Made by a program: the position numbers and the translations under genes. Of a stretch of 37,897 bases of DNA, positions 9,050-19,491 are shown piece after piece. The notes beneath the pieces were generated by a model. The model did not search any database. It saw nothing but the letters and a program-made list of their open reading frames with translations, and was not told the DNA's origin. Numbering within the stretch: the first letter of the stretch is position 1; each line of letters begins with the position of its first letter. This stretch comes from Acidimicrobiia bacterium (GTDB lineage Bacteria > Actinomycetota > Acidimicrobiia > Spongiisociales > UBA5794): contig JAOZRW010000021.1 in assembly GCA_029939995.1 (NCBI GenBank), forward strand, positions 1 to 37,897, read 5' to 3'.

Positions 9050-9553
9050 TCAGTGTCCACCGCGGCGAACGCCACCGTACTTCATCCTCGTGTCTTCCAT
9101 CCGCGCGACGGGCACGTCCCGGGCCCCTTCCCGGAACCCGGCATCGACGACCTCCCCGAGGAAGAGATCGTGTGTCACGAACTCGACGGTTTGGTAGAGG
9201 CGGCACTCGAGCCAGGCCACCGCTTCGTCGAAGATGGGGACACCCGTGATCCCCTCGTGAACCGGCCGTCCGTTCAACGCCGAACCTTCTCTCGTCGCAG
9301 GTTTCGAGAACGACCGGAAGACCCGCGTGTCGGCCCGGTCCCACAGGTTCACGGAGAAGGAGCCCCCCTCGCGAATGAGCCGATTCGTGACGGCCTTCCG
9401 GTCCACGCCGATGGCGATGATCACCGGCTCCATGGAGACCTGCGTCACCCACGAATGGGTCATCCCGTTCCACTCGTCTCCCGAACGCGACCCGATGAGG
9501 CACAGCGCGTTCGGAATCGTCCACGTAACGGCGTTCAAGGTCGCTGGGTCCAT
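9050..9553 (-). CDS. Flavin reductase domain protein
   Basis: 'WTIPNALCLIGSRSGDEWNGMTHSWVTQVSMEPVIIAIGVDRKAVTNRLIREGGSFSVNLW'; start at 9553. Confidence 0.85.
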   Translation of the reverse strand: MDPATLNAVTWTIPNALCLIGSRSGDEWNGMTHSWVTQVSMEPVIIAIGVDRKAVTNRLIREGGSFSVNLWDRADTRVFRSFSKPATREGSALNGRPVHEGITGVPIFDEAVAWLECRLYQTVEFVTHDLFLGEVVDAGFREGARDVPVARMEDTRMKYGGVRRGGH

Positions 9554-9601
9554 GGGGTCCCCTCCGGGTCGTCGGATGATGTTCCACCCTAGAATGGCAG
9601 G

Positions 9602-10093
9602 ATGCACGTGCTCATCGCGACTTCGGGCGTGCTCAGGCCCGAACCCGCCGTCGAATTCGCCCGCCGGCTCCTCGGCCAACACGGACGCGTGACCTTGATC
9701 ACGGTCATCGAAGTTCCCCGCGCCTTTCTCGGAGAGCTCCACAGCAGCGACCCGCGTGAGGCGGCGTCCGCCGGGGAACGTGCCGTCGAGTCGTATCTCG
9801 AAGAGCGAGGTCGGAAGATCGTCGAGCCGGTGAGGATCGCCCTCGAGACGGCCCTCATCCCGACCGACGTCCGGTTCCTCGAAGGAAGCGACGCGGCCGC
9901 CACGATCACGTCCGCCGCAGCGCAACTCGAAGCAGATCTCGTCATCGTCGGCGCCACCCGGCCGATCTTCAACCGCGAAGCGTGGGAGAGCGTCTCCGCC
10001 AGAGTCATGCTCGAATCGGGGCGTCCCGTGCTCGTCGTGCCGTCACCGCCGGCCGACGATGCACCGAACGACTCGCGAAGCCGGGCCGACTGA
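9602..10093 (+). CDS. Universal stress protein-like (UspA superfamily)
   Basis: 'MHVLIATSGVLRPEPAVEFARRLLGQHGRVTLITVIEVP' and 'ADLVIVGATRPIFNREAWESVSARVMLESGRPVLVVP'. Confidence 0.75.
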   Translation: MHVLIATSGVLRPEPAVEFARRLLGQHGRVTLITVIEVPRAFLGELHSSDPREAASAGERAVESYLEERGRKIVEPVRIALETALIPTDVRFLEGSDAAATITSAAAQLEADLVIVGATRPIFNREAWESVSARVMLESGRPVLVVPSPPADDAPNDSRSRAD

Positions 10094-10140
10094 CGATCGA
10101 CCCGCCGTCGAGCAGGCCGGTCCCGACTCTCGAGCTCCGA

Positions 10141-10647
10141 TCATCGTCCCGGCACGGAGAGCTCGAACGTCGAGCCGCAATACCCCTCGACCAGATCGCG
10201 TGCCGCCAGTTCGACGGTGGTCACCGACTCGGGGATCTCAATGCCCCCGAGCGACCGCGTGAACGGCTGCTCGTCGACGTGGGGATGCGCGAGGACTCGC
10301 GTGCCGAGAACGGTTCCGTCCGGTGCTCGCACCTCCCAGGCGTCCGCGTACTTCTCCCAGCCGGTGTCTGGGCTGAGGACCGTCGCCGAGATGCGATACG
10401 TGCCGGAGTCGCCTTCGATCGAGCCGTCGATCACGTTCGCGCACCCCGCCGGCGTGTCTGCAGGTGCCGACGTCGCAGAAGTCGCCGGGTCGCCACCGGG
10501 AACCGGCTGCTCCGCGTCGCCCGCCGAAGTGCACGCCGCGAGCACCATGATCGCACCCAGTGCGACGACGACGAGACGCCCGCCGCGATTCGTCCACGGA
10601 GCACGATGATCCGTCCGTCGTCTCCCGATCATCCCATTGCGTCGCAT
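10141..10647 (-). CDS. Putative lipoprotein, conserved hypothetical
   Basis: Lipobox 'VVALGAIMVLAAC'; C-terminal domain 'WEVRAPDGTVLGTRVLAHPHVDEQPFTRSLGGIEIPESVTTVELAARD'. Confidence 0.75.
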   Translation of the reverse strand: MRRNGMIGRRRTDHRAPWTNRGGRLVVVALGAIMVLAACTSAGDAEQPVPGGDPATSATSAPADTPAGCANVIDGSIEGDSGTYRISATVLSPDTGWEKYADAWEVRAPDGTVLGTRVLAHPHVDEQPFTRSLGGIEIPESVTTVELAARDLVEGYCGSTFELSVPGR

Positions 10648-11186
10648 CGAAGATCGACCTCCATACCGTTCGTGCCGATGGCCTGTTCCAGCGCACCGCA
10701 GGATGCTCGCACCCGGAGTTGGGCGTCGGCGAAGCCCGAACCCGCGATGATCCCGTCGATCTGCTCGAACGACGTTGCCGTGGTCAGCGTCTCGAGGATC
10801 GGGGATATTCCCGACCGGGAGACGACCAGCGCCGACACGAAGTCATCGTGGTCGGCGGAGATCTCCGCGGGCGGGCCGAGCTCCCCCAGGTCCCGGATGT
10901 AGCGATCCAGCGCGTCACCGAGCGATGAGAACAGGACGGTGGATCTGCCAACGGTCTCGTCGAATACGGCGTCCCGAAGGGCCGAGCCTTCCAGGTCTCC
11001 CCGGAGGTCGGTGATCGTGCCTTCCAGCCCCGTGGCGTACGCCGCTCGTAGGGACTCGACCTCGGCCGTGTAGCCGGAGGCAAGGCCCTCCACCGCGGGC
11101 GCGTACTGCTCGATGGAGCCGCCCGGCGCAGAGCACCCCGCGCCGAGGACCGCCGCCATCGCCAGGGAGACGATGATGCGTGTCAC
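10629..11186 (-). CDS. Putative lipoprotein
   Basis: GTG start at 11186 gives 'MTRIIVSLAMAAVLGAGCSAPGG' lipobox; GTGA overlap with the upstream gene. Confidence 0.65.
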   Translation of the reverse strand: MTRIIVSLAMAAVLGAGCSAPGGSIEQYAPAVEGLASGYTAEVESLRAAYATGLEGTITDLRGDLEGSALRDAVFDETVGRSTVLFSSLGDALDRYIRDLGELGPPAEISADHDDFVSALVVSRSGISPILETLTTATSFEQIDGIIAGSGFADAQLRVRASCGALEQAIGTNGMEVDLRCDAMG

Positions 11187-11869
11187 GTCGGGAGGAGGTC
11201 GCTGAGCGGCACGAAGGACTCGGCGATCGCATTGCATGCTGCATCTGAGATGGAGGCTCGGCAGAAGAGCTCGTATCGAAGCCCCGCCTCCGTCCAACCG
11301 AGGCTCAGGCCGTCGGGGACCACGATGGGAACGATGTCGCTCTTCGCCGCGCCGATGCCGTCGGGAGCCGCACCGACGCGGAGCACAGAAGCCCGTCCGC
11401 TCTCCACGGTGTACGGCTCGACCGTCCACAAGCCGAACGCCGCCGAAGTGTCCGGATCGAGCGTTCCGGTCGCCGGATCGAACACGAGTTGGCTGGTCAC
11501 CCACCGGACGTCCCCTGGGATCGTGGAGGGGAACTGGATCGTCGGGAGAGCCGACGCGATCTCCGACCGGCTCGCCTGGACGAACCGGCTTCCGATCTCC
11601 CGGCTCCACACGGCCGCGATCGTCGCTCGCGGATCGGTGCCGGGCGGTACCGTTGCGATGTCGTCGTTGACCCAGAGCGCATCACCTGCTTCAACCATCG
11701 CCTCGTCGCCGATCTCGACCACGATCGGTGGAGGAACCGTCGTGGCGACCGTTGCCGCCGTCACCCACCGGGCGGTGGCTTCCCCCACGTGCTCGAGCGG
11801 CCCCGCTTCGCCGCATGCAGCGGCGACGGCGCCGAGAACGAGAGCGATGATCAGCATCCGAAGTTTCAC
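11183..11869 (-). CDS. Putative lipoprotein
   Basis: N-terminus 'MKLRMLIIALVLGAVAAACGEA' with lipobox; first gene of a three-lipoprotein cluster. Confidence 0.7.
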   Translation of the reverse strand: MKLRMLIIALVLGAVAAACGEAGPLEHVGEATARWVTAATVATTVPPPIVVEIGDEAMVEAGDALWVNDDIATVPPGTDPRATIAAVWSREIGSRFVQASRSEIASALPTIQFPSTIPGDVRWVTSQLVFDPATGTLDPDTSAAFGLWTVEPYTVESGRASVLRVGAAPDGIGAAKSDIVPIVVPDGLSLGWTEAGLRYELFCRASISDAACNAIAESFVPLSDLLPT

Positions 11870-11929
11870 GATGACCCAAGTTTGCCACCGATCACCGAAT
11901 ACCGACGTTCAACTCCCTACGATCGCCGG

Positions 11930-12700
11930 ATGTCCCGTCGCACCATCGATCTCGTCCTCGACGGATACGACGATCGGAACGGGCTCGACACGGGAGCATC
12001 CCATGCCCTGCTCGAACGCGTCTCCGACGGACTCGCCGGTGAGACGTTCCGCATCTCGATGCCCGGACCGGTCGTTGCGTTCGGAAAGCGGGACGTCCAC
12101 TCCCCCGGTTTCGCCGACGCCGTCGATCGCGCGCGTGCGCACGGATACAGCCCGATCATCCGGCTGCCCGGCGGACGCGCCGCCGTGTTCCACCCTCTCA
12201 CGGTGTCGTTCTCATGGACGCTTCCCACCCCCTCCCCGATCGATGGGGTCCGGGAACGTTTCGCCGAGGTTGCAGATCTCATCGTCCGGACACTCGATCG
12301 GCTCGGCGTCCCGGCGGCCGTCGGCCGGATCGACGGCGAGTACTGCCCCGGCGAGTACAGCGTGCACCACGCGGGGAGGATGAAGCTCGCCGGAATCGGC
12401 CAGCGTCTCGCACGCAGGGCCGCTCACGTGGGCGGTGTGCTCGTAGTCGGCGAATCCGCGCGTGCCCGGGAGGTCCTCGTCCCGGTGTACGACGCCCTCG
12501 GGCTCGTCATAGATCCGGACACGGTCGGCGCGGTCGACGACGTCGTCCCCGGCCTCGACGTCGCTGCGGTCGTCGACGCCATGATCGAGAGCCTCTCGGA
12601 GACGGCCACGCTCGTGCAACGCAAGTTCGACGACGCGACGCTCGAGCGCGCGTCCGAGTTGGCCCATCTTCACGTCCCGCGAAGCCGGGACCTTGCATGA
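11930..12700 (+). CDS. Lipoate--protein ligase / octanoyltransferase family protein
   Basis: 'GPVVAFGKRDVHSPGFADAVDRARAHGYSPIIRLPGGRAAVFHPLTVSFSW' and 'GRMKLAGIGQRLARRAAHVGGVLVV' (conserved Lys); start ATG 11930. Confidence 0.8.
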   Translation: MSRRTIDLVLDGYDDRNGLDTGASHALLERVSDGLAGETFRISMPGPVVAFGKRDVHSPGFADAVDRARAHGYSPIIRLPGGRAAVFHPLTVSFSWTLPTPSPIDGVRERFAEVADLIVRTLDRLGVPAAVGRIDGEYCPGEYSVHHAGRMKLAGIGQRLARRAAHVGGVLVVGESARAREVLVPVYDALGLVIDPDTVGAVDDVVPGLDVAAVVDAMIESLSETATLVQRKFDDATLERASELAHLHVPRSRDLA

Positions 12701-12728
12701 CGGCTCCCCGCCGCCGAAACTAGGACAC

Positions 12729-13892
12729 ATGCACATCGTCATCATCAACGGCCCGAACCTGAACCTGCTCGGAACACGGGCTCCCGAGATCTACGGTTCG
12801 ACGACCTTGCAGGACGTCGAGGAGATGTGCACCCGCTGGGCAGAGGAGGTCGGCGCCACGATCACCGCATACCAGTCGAACCACGAAGGAGACCTCATCG
12901 ACCGGCTGCAGCGCTCCTCGAGCGTCGATGGGATCGTCATCAACCCGGGAGCGTTCACGCACTACTCGTACGCGATCCGGGACGCGATCGAAGCGATCCC
13001 GGTGCCGACGGTCGAAGTGCACATCTCGAACATCCACGACCGGGAGCCGTGGCGGCGGACATCCGTCGTCTCGGATGTGTGTGTTGCAACGATCTTCGGA
13101 AGGGGCGTCGACGGCTACCGGGACGCGATCCGTCACATCGCAGCCCGGGCCGCGTGGCCGGCCGAGACCATCCCGTACGGTCCGGCACGAGACGAAGTGG
13201 CGGATCTTCGCGTTCCGCCCACGGCCGGGCCGCACCCGGTCGTCGTTCTCATCCACGGCGGATTCTGGAGGGAGACGGTCGGGCGCGACCTTCTCGACGG
13301 TATCGCGATCGATCTCACCAGACGTGGATGGGCGACCTGGAACATCGAGTACCCGCGCATCGGCAGCGGCGGGGATCGCGTCACGACTCCGGCTGCGGTC
13401 GAAACCGCGATCCGATCGCTCGCCGCGATCGCCGAGGATCGGAATCTCGATCTCTCACGGATGATCGTCATCGGTTGCGGTTCCGGTGGCTATCTCGCGA
13501 TTCGGTCCGCGGCCGAAGAGCACGAGCCACGGTTCCGTGCGCTGGTGGGGCTTGCGCCGATCGGCGACCTCGAGGCTGCGGATCACGCCGCCGTCGGAGA
13601 CGGCGCCGTTGCAGCGTTCATGCAGGGCCCGTCGGGGGACGAATCGGAGCGGTACGCCGCCCCGTCATCCGACGAGACTTTGCCACTCGGGATTCCCCTG
13701 CTCGTCGTCCACGGGGATCGGGATGATCGGATTCCGGTGGAGCTGAGCCGGTCCTTCGTCGGTCGCGCGGCCGATCTCGGCGACACCGTCGTCTATCACG
13801 AGTTCGAGGGGGTCGGCCACGACGTCCTCATCGACCCGGAGTCGACGGCGTGGCAGACGGTCGCGGACGAGATCGATCGCTTCAGGCGGTGA
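12729..13892 (+). CDS. aroQ: Type II 3-dehydroquinate dehydratase fused to C-terminal alpha/beta-hydrolase-like domain
   Basis: AroQ motifs '[17 protein letters not shown]', '[12 protein letters not shown]', '[17 protein letters not shown]', '[18 protein letters not shown]'; then, in the same open frame, hydrolase motifs '[12 protein letters not shown]', '[18 protein letters not shown]', '[14 protein letters not shown]', '[11 protein letters not shown]'. Confidence 0.9.
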   Translation: MHIVIINGPNLNLLGTRAPEIYGSTTLQDVEEMCTRWAEEVGATITAYQSNHEGDLIDRLQRSSSVDGIVINPGAFTHYSYAIRDAIEAIPVPTVEVHISNIHDREPWRRTSVVSDVCVATIFGRGVDGYRDAIRHIAARAAWPAETIPYGPARDEVADLRVPPTAGPHPVVVLIHGGFWRETVGRDLLDGIAIDLTRRGWATWNIEYPRIGSGGDRVTTPAAVETAIRSLAAIAEDRNLDLSRMIVIGCGSGGYLAIRSAAEEHEPRFRALVGLAPIGDLEAADHAAVGDGAVAAFMQGPSGDESERYAAPSSDETLPLGIPLLVVHGDRDDRIPVELSRSFVGRAADLGDTVVYHEFEGVGHDVLIDPESTAWQTVADEIDRFRR

Positions 13893-15087
13893 AGTCGATC
13901 AGCCTCGTGAGGCCCTCTTCGAGGTCGTCGTCGGAAAGGGCGAACGAGAGACGCGCATAGCCGGGGGCGCCGAATGCCTCCCCGGGGACGACGGCGATCT
14001 TGATCTCCTCGAGCAGCAGCGCGGCGAGGTCCATCGTCGTGTGCGCCGTCCGTCCGTGCAGGTCCCGATCGAGAAGACCCCGAAGATCGGGGAACGCGTA
14101 GAACGCCCCTTCCGGTTCTGCGCAGCGGACGCCCGGAACTTCGCGGAGTAGACGCACCATCGTTTTCCGTCTCCGGTCGAACACGGATCGCATCTCACGG
14201 ACGGCGTCGAGAGGTCCGTCGACGGCGGCGATGGCTGCTCGCTGGGATACGTTCGCCACGTTCGAGGAGATGTGGCTCTGGAGCCGCGTCGCCGCTCCGA
14301 CCATCTCGGTCGGCCCGATCATCCAGCCAACCCTCCACCCGGTCATCGCGTAGGTCTTCGCAACCCCGTTCACGACGATCGTCTTCTCCGCCGCGGCGGG
14401 CACCACGACCGGGAGCGAGTGGAACGCTGCGTCTCCGTACACGAGGTGCTCGTAGATCTCGTCGGCAACGACCCAGATGCCCCGCTCGGCGGCCCACCGT
14501 CCGATCGCAGCGATCCCGTCCCGTCCGTACACGGCCCCGGTCGGATTCGACGGTGACACGAACAGCAGCGCCTTCGTCCGCTCGGTCGTCGCCGCTTCGA
14601 GTTGGTCGATCGTGACCTCGAACCCGGAGGTGTCGTTCGTCGGAATCGGAACCGGGACGCCGTCAGCGAGACGGATCGCCTCCGGATAGGTCACCCAGTA
14701 CGGTGCGGGGAGGAGCACCTCGTCACCCGGATCGAGAAGGGTCTGGAACGCCAGGTACACGGCTTGCTTGCCGCCGTTGGTGATCATCACCTGGGAAGGG
14801 TCGACGATCAGCCCGGAGTCTCTCGCCGTCTTCCTCGCAACCGCCTCGCGCAGAGCAGGAAGACCGGCCGCAGGGGTGTACCGGAAGTTCGAGGGGTCGT
14901 CGAGCGAATCGCGTGCGGCGTCCACGATGTAGGCGGGTGTCGGGAAGTCGGGTTCCCCGGCGCCGAATCCGATCACCGGCTCGCCTGCAGCACGAAGAGC
15001 CTTCGCTTTCGACGTGATCGCGAGCGTCGCCGACTCGGCCACGCCCACCGCACGCCGGGATACCGCTGATGCCGTCATCATGTTCAC
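13882..15087 (-). CDS. Pyridoxal-phosphate aspartate aminotransferase (class I/II)
   Basis: '[15 protein letters not shown]', '[13 protein letters not shown]', '[13 protein letters not shown]', '[18 protein letters not shown]' (PLP Lys). Confidence 0.93.
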   Translation of the reverse strand: MNMMTASAVSRRAVGVAESATLAITSKAKALRAAGEPVIGFGAGEPDFPTPAYIVDAARDSLDDPSNFRYTPAAGLPALREAVARKTARDSGLIVDPSQVMITNGGKQAVYLAFQTLLDPGDEVLLPAPYWVTYPEAIRLADGVPVPIPTNDTSGFEVTIDQLEAATTERTKALLFVSPSNPTGAVYGRDGIAAIGRWAAERGIWVVADEIYEHLVYGDAAFHSLPVVVPAAAEKTIVVNGVAKTYAMTGWRVGWMIGPTEMVGAATRLQSHISSNVANVSQRAAIAAVDGPLDAVREMRSVFDRRRKTMVRLLREVPGVRCAEPEGAFYAFPDLRGLLDRDLHGRTAHTTMDLAALLLEEIKIAVVPGEAFGAPGYARLSFALSDDDLEEGLTRLIDFTA

Positions 15088-15146
15088 CTTTGCTGAGAGA
15101 ACGCTTCACAATAGGCGCAGGCCGTTCCATGCGATAGATTGCGGCC

Positions 15147-16649
15147 ATGGAGCCATTCAACGACTACGACCGATACGACGCGGTCGGCCTCGCACAGCTC
15201 GTCGCCGACGGTGACGTCCACCCGCTCGAACTCGTCGAAGCCGCCGCCGCCCGGATCGAAGCGGTGAACCCGACGGTCAACGCCGTGATCTGGGATCGGA
15301 TCGAAGAAGCCCGGCTCGAAGCCGGCTCCGTCGATGGGGATGGGCCGTTCGCCGGTGTCCCGATCCTCATCAAGGATCTCGTCGTCGAGACGGGGAAGCC
15401 GGCGACGTTCGGCTCGGTGTTCTTCCGCAACTACGTCGGTGAGACCACGTCCGAGTTCCGTCGCCGTATCGGCCGATCGGGCTTCATCGATCTCGGTAGG
15501 ACCAACACGCCGGAGTTCGGCCTCCTCCCGACGACCGAGCCCGTCCTCTACGGGCCGACGAAGAACCCGTGGGACCTGAGCCGCTCTTCCGGCGGGTCGA
15601 GCGGCGGGGCCGCGGCGGCGGTCGCTTCCGGGATCGTCCCCCTCGCTCAGGGAAGCGACGGCGGCGGTTCGATCAGGATCCCGGCGTCGGCGACGGGGCT
15701 GTTCGGTCTCAAGCCCTCGCGCGGCCGGAATCCCCGGCGACCCGGCTCGTCGATCGACTATCTCTCCGTCGAGCACGCTCTCACGCGCAGCGTTCGGGAC
15801 AGCGCAGCCTTCCTCGACGCCGTCCACGGGCCGCTCCCCGGCGATCAGTACTGGGCGCCCCCGCCGCGTGGCTCGTTCCTCGAAGCGGCCGCGCGGGACC
15901 CGAAGCCGTTGACGATCGCGTTCAGCGTCCGCGATTTCCGCGGCGACCGGGCACATCCGGAGTGCGAGGCGGCCGTGCGCGACACGGCCCGACTTCTCGA
16001 AAGCCTCGGACACCATGTCGTGGAAGCCCAACCGGACGTCGACGGGTCGCTCCTGGCGAATGCCTTCATGGAACTCTGGGCGGCGCTCGCGGCGACGGGC
16101 TTCGGCCTCGTGCTTCGCGGCGCGTCCGAGCTCAAGCCGGCCATCGGCCGCCTCCGTCGCATCGCCGGCGACCAACGAACCATGCGATTGATCAGCCGGA
16201 TCGACCAACGCGACGCCGGGAAACCGGCATTCGAGCCGTTCACGTTCGCCCTGGCCGAGCGATCGGGACACCGGTCGCAGGTCGATCTTCTCGAAGCCGA
16301 ACTGGCGTTGCAGACGATCGCTCACCAGACCGGCGATTTCCTCTCCACGTACGATCTGTTCCTCACGCCGGTTCTCGGCTCACCCCCGGTTCCGCTCGGC
16401 TACATCGATCAGGCGCTGCCGTGGGACGAGTTCGTCGACATGATCTTCCGTTACGTGGCGTTCACGCCGCTCGGCAACTTCGCCGGGCTTCCGGCCATGT
16501 CGGTGCCGCTCCACTGGACTCCGGACGGCCTTCCGGTGGGCTCGCACTTCCTCGCCCGACTTGGAGACGAGGAGACGTTGCTGTCGCTCGCCGGGCAACT
16601 CGAGCGGTCCCGCCCATGGAAGGATCGGAGACCCCCGGAACTCGCCTGA
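15147..16649 (+). CDS. Amidase signature family protein
   Basis: '[23 protein letters not shown]', '[51 protein letters not shown]'. Confidence 0.93.
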   Translation: MEPFNDYDRYDAVGLAQLVADGDVHPLELVEAAAARIEAVNPTVNAVIWDRIEEARLEAGSVDGDGPFAGVPILIKDLVVETGKPATFGSVFFRNYVGETTSEFRRRIGRSGFIDLGRTNTPEFGLLPTTEPVLYGPTKNPWDLSRSSGGSSGGAAAAVASGIVPLAQGSDGGGSIRIPASATGLFGLKPSRGRNPRRPGSSIDYLSVEHALTRSVRDSAAFLDAVHGPLPGDQYWAPPPRGSFLEAAARDPKPLTIAFSVRDFRGDRAHPECEAAVRDTARLLESLGHHVVEAQPDVDGSLLANAFMELWAALAATGFGLVLRGASELKPAIGRLRRIAGDQRTMRLISRIDQRDAGKPAFEPFTFALAERSGHRSQVDLLEAELALQTIAHQTGDFLSTYDLFLTPVLGSPPVPLGYIDQALPWDEFVDMIFRYVAFTPLGNFAGLPAMSVPLHWTPDGLPVGSHFLARLGDEETLLSLAGQLERSRPWKDRRPPELA

Positions 16650-16671
16650 CGACACGCACGGCGTTCCGTGG

Positions 16672-16722
16672 GCCGGAAACGCGCCTATGTGCGCCTACGA
16701 GCCCTGGGTTCGCAGCGCGCGG
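16672..16722 (+). repeat. Dispersed intergenic repeat, diverged copy C
   Basis: ccgtgggccggaaacgcgcctatgtgcgcctacgagccctgggttcgc aligns by eye with copies A and B. Confidence 0.5.
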
Positions 16723-16736
16723 GTGGGCTGGTGGCG

Positions 16737-17237
16737 CTACTCGGCGGCGGTGCGGCTCCCGAGCTCCCGATCGAGGAACAGCATCCCGTGCGGCCCGCCT
16801 TCTGCGAGCGCGAGGTCGTCGAGGATCTGGGAGAAGGTGGCTTCCTCCTCGATCTGCTCGGTCACGAACCAGTCGAGGAGCGGGACCGAAGCGAAGTCCT
16901 GTTCGGACACGGCGAGTCCGTAGAGGCTGTTGATCGCCGTCGACACGCCGCGTTCCTGCTCCAGGCTCGTCTCGAACACGTCGACGACGCTGTCGAACTC
17001 GGAGGGCGGCGCTTCGAGCGCTCCGAGGAGGACGCGTCCGCCACGATCGAGGACGAACTGATAGAACTTCATCGCGTGCTCGGTCTCTTCAGCCGACTGG
17101 GCGTGCATCCATCGTGCCATTCCGCTGAAACCCGCCGAGTCGAGCCATGCCCCCATCGACAGGTAGTTGTGGGCCGCCTGCAACTCCATCGTGATCTGGT
17201 CGTTGAACGCGGCGTTCATCGTCTCGCTGATCTGCAT
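16737..17237 (-). CDS. Ferritin (non-heme)
   Basis: 'MNAAFNDQITMELQAAHNYLSMGAWLDSAGFSGMARWMHAQSAEETEHAMKFYQFVLDRGG' and 'LLDWFVTEQIEEEATFSQIL'. Confidence 0.93.
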   Translation of the reverse strand: MQISETMNAAFNDQITMELQAAHNYLSMGAWLDSAGFSGMARWMHAQSAEETEHAMKFYQFVLDRGGRVLLGALEAPPSEFDSVVDVFETSLEQERGVSTAINSLYGLAVSEQDFASVPLLDWFVTEQIEEEATFSQILDDLALAEGGPHGMLFLDRELGSRTAAE

Positions 17238-17293
17238 CAGGTCTCCTCTCGCTCGATGTGGATGGTACCGGATCTGCAGATAGGCTTCTCTGC

Positions 17294-17920
17294 ATGACCG
17301 TCATCGCTGTTCTCGTCACCATCGCATTCACGGCGGCGCTCGTCTGGGCGGAGACCGCCGAATCCTCCGCACTCCGCTGGTTCAAGATGGTCGCTTCGAC
17401 CGGATTCCTGGCGATCGCCGTGTCCGTCGGTGCCCCTTCGTCCACCTACGGCCGGATCGTCCTGGCGGCGCTCGCACTCTCCTGGATCGGAGACCTCCTC
17501 CTCACGTACCGGTCCCGATCGGCGTTCCTGGCGGGGCTGGTCGCCTTCTTGCTCGGCCACGTCGCGTTCGTCGCGGCGTTCTGGTCGCTCGGCATCGGGG
17601 TCGTCTACGCAGTGGTCGCGGCCGTCGTCGTCGCGGTGATCGCGATCGTGGTCTTGCGATGGCTCGCCCCGCACGTCGGAGACATGAAAGGCCCCGTCGT
17701 CGCGTACGTCGGCGTGATCTCCGTGATGGTGATGTTCGCCTTCGGCGCGTTCGGGAACGGTGCGAGCGTGCTCGTCCCCGTCGGAGCCATGCTCTTCTTC
17801 GTCTCCGATCTGTTCGTTGCGCGCAATCAGTTCGTGGCGCCCGACGTCGCAAATCGCATCTGGGGGCTTCCCCTCTACTACCTGGCGCAGATCCTCCTGG
17901 CGCTCTCGACCGCGAATTGA
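17294..17920 (+). CDS. YhhN/TMEM86-like (lysoplasmalogenase family) membrane protein
   Basis: Multi-TM with 'KMVASTGFLAIAV', 'ALSWIGDLLLTYRSRSAFLAGLVAFLLGHVAFVAAF', 'VPVGAMLFFVSDLFVARNQF'. Confidence 0.8.
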   Translation: MTVIAVLVTIAFTAALVWAETAESSALRWFKMVASTGFLAIAVSVGAPSSTYGRIVLAALALSWIGDLLLTYRSRSAFLAGLVAFLLGHVAFVAAFWSLGIGVVYAVVAAVVVAVIAIVVLRWLAPHVGDMKGPVVAYVGVISVMVMFAFGAFGNGASVLVPVGAMLFFVSDLFVARNQFVAPDVANRIWGLPLYYLAQILLALSTAN

Positions 17921-17940
17921 GACGGGGGTAGGCTCGGCGC

Positions 17941-18447
17941 ATGATGCGCCTGATGCTGCTGAGACACGGGAAGTCCGATTGGAACACCGACGTTCGCGGA
18001 GATCGCGCCCGCCCGTTGAACGGCCGGGGCGAGCGGGCTGCGGCCACGATGGGCGTCGTGCTTGCGAAGATGGGAGAAGTCCCGGACCGTATCGTCTCGT
18101 CGCCCGCCGTCCGGGCTGAGGCGACCGCCTCGATCGCCCGCATATCGGGCGGGTGGCCGGCACCCCTCGAGATCGCCGACGCCCTCTACGGCGCCGGGCC
18201 GGCCGAAGCGCTCTCCGTGGCTGCACGCTCCGGCGCCGATGCCGATCGGCTCATGCTCGTCGGTCACGAGCCCACCTGGTCGCTCCTGGCACGCCATCTG
18301 ACGGGTGGTCGGGTGATCGTGAAGACCGGCACGGTCCTCGCCTTCGATCTCGACGTTGCCTCTTGGGCCGAGACGGAACGCTCCGGCGGTGCACTGTCCT
18401 ACGCTCTCCATCCGAAGATGTTCGACGACGATTGGGACTTCAGATGA
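17941..18447 (+). CDS. SixA-like phosphohistidine phosphatase (histidine phosphatase superfamily)
   Basis: '[31 protein letters not shown]' (RHG) and '[17 protein letters not shown]'. Confidence 0.88.
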   Translation: MMRLMLLRHGKSDWNTDVRGDRARPLNGRGERAAATMGVVLAKMGEVPDRIVSSPAVRAEATASIARISGGWPAPLEIADALYGAGPAEALSVAARSGADADRLMLVGHEPTWSLLARHLTGGRVIVKTGTVLAFDLDVASWAETERSGGALSYALHPKMFDDDWDFR

Positions 18448-19475
18448 TCGACCTCCGGTCCGACACGGTTACCCGCCCGACCGAGGCGATGCGTGCTGCG
18501 ATGGCGTCCGCGCCGGTTGGCGACGACGTCCTGGGCGACGACCCCACGGTTCGACGCCTCGAGGAGCGGGTCGCGGGGCTCCTCGGCAAGGAAGACGCCG
18601 TATACGTCCCTTCGGGGACGATGGCGAACCAGATCGCGCTCCGTGTTCACACGCGGCCCGGTGACCGCGTGGTCATGGACGCCGACTCCCACATCCGGGT
18701 CCATGAGAGCGGAGCGCCCGCCGCCCTGGCCGGCGTCACGATCGCACCGGTCGCCGGCGATCTCGGCGTCTTCACCCCGGACCAACTCGCCGAAGCTGCT
18801 CCCGGCCCCTCGCCGGACTTCCCCCCGGGACTGTTCGATCCGACGACCCTCGTCACGATGGAGAACACGCACAACGAGGCGGGAGGAACGATCTGGCCGC
18901 TCGAATCGATGCAGTCGATACAGGCAACGGCGTCCCGCCTGGGGCTCGGGGTCCATCTCGACGGTGCGCGACTCTGGAACGCCGCCGCGGCGACGGGCAT
19001 CGACCTCGCCACCTACGCGGCGACCGCCGACACCGTCAACGTCTGCTTCTCGAAAGGCCTCGGCGCCCCGATCGGGTCGGCCCTCGCCGGTCCCCAAGAG
19101 GTCATCGACCGGGCCCGCTGGTTCAAGAAGATGTACGGAGGCGGGTTCCGTCAGGCGGGGATCATCGCCGCCGGGGCGCTCCACGCCGTCGACCACCATC
19201 GCGAGCGTCTCGCCGAGGATCACGCGAACGCCCGGCGCTTCGCCGAGGCTGTGGCCGACATCGACACCCTCTCGATCGATCTCGCCGCGGTCCACACGAA
19301 TCTGGTCTACTTCGACGTCGCGAACGCCCAGCAGTTCGTCGATCGCCTCCGCGCCGAAGGCGTCGACAGCCTCGCCGTCGGACCGGACCGGATCCGCGTC
19401 GTGTTCCATCTCGACGTCTCGGATGACGACACGGTCGAAGCGATCGGGGCGCTGCGGAAGGTCGCGGGCGGCTGA
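18444..19475 (+). CDS. ltaE: Low-specificity L-threonine aldolase / threonine aldolase family
   Basis: '[66 protein letters not shown]', 'LDGARLWNA', '[12 protein letters not shown]'; ATGA overlap with the upstream gene. Confidence 0.93.
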   Translation: MIDLRSDTVTRPTEAMRAAMASAPVGDDVLGDDPTVRRLEERVAGLLGKEDAVYVPSGTMANQIALRVHTRPGDRVVMDADSHIRVHESGAPAALAGVTIAPVAGDLGVFTPDQLAEAAPGPSPDFPPGLFDPTTLVTMENTHNEAGGTIWPLESMQSIQATASRLGLGVHLDGARLWNAAAATGIDLATYAATADTVNVCFSKGLGAPIGSALAGPQEVIDRARWFKKMYGGGFRQAGIIAAGALHAVDHHRERLAEDHANARRFAEAVADIDTLSIDLAAVHTNLVYFDVANAQQFVDRLRAEGVDSLAVGPDRIRVVFHLDVSDDDTVEAIGALRKVAGG

Positions 19476-19491
19476 GCGACCCGGCGAAGCG

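Noticed and set aside
15569-16933. 454-aa plus-strand ORF
   Set aside because: Out-of-frame shadow of the amidase, Arg/Pro-rich.
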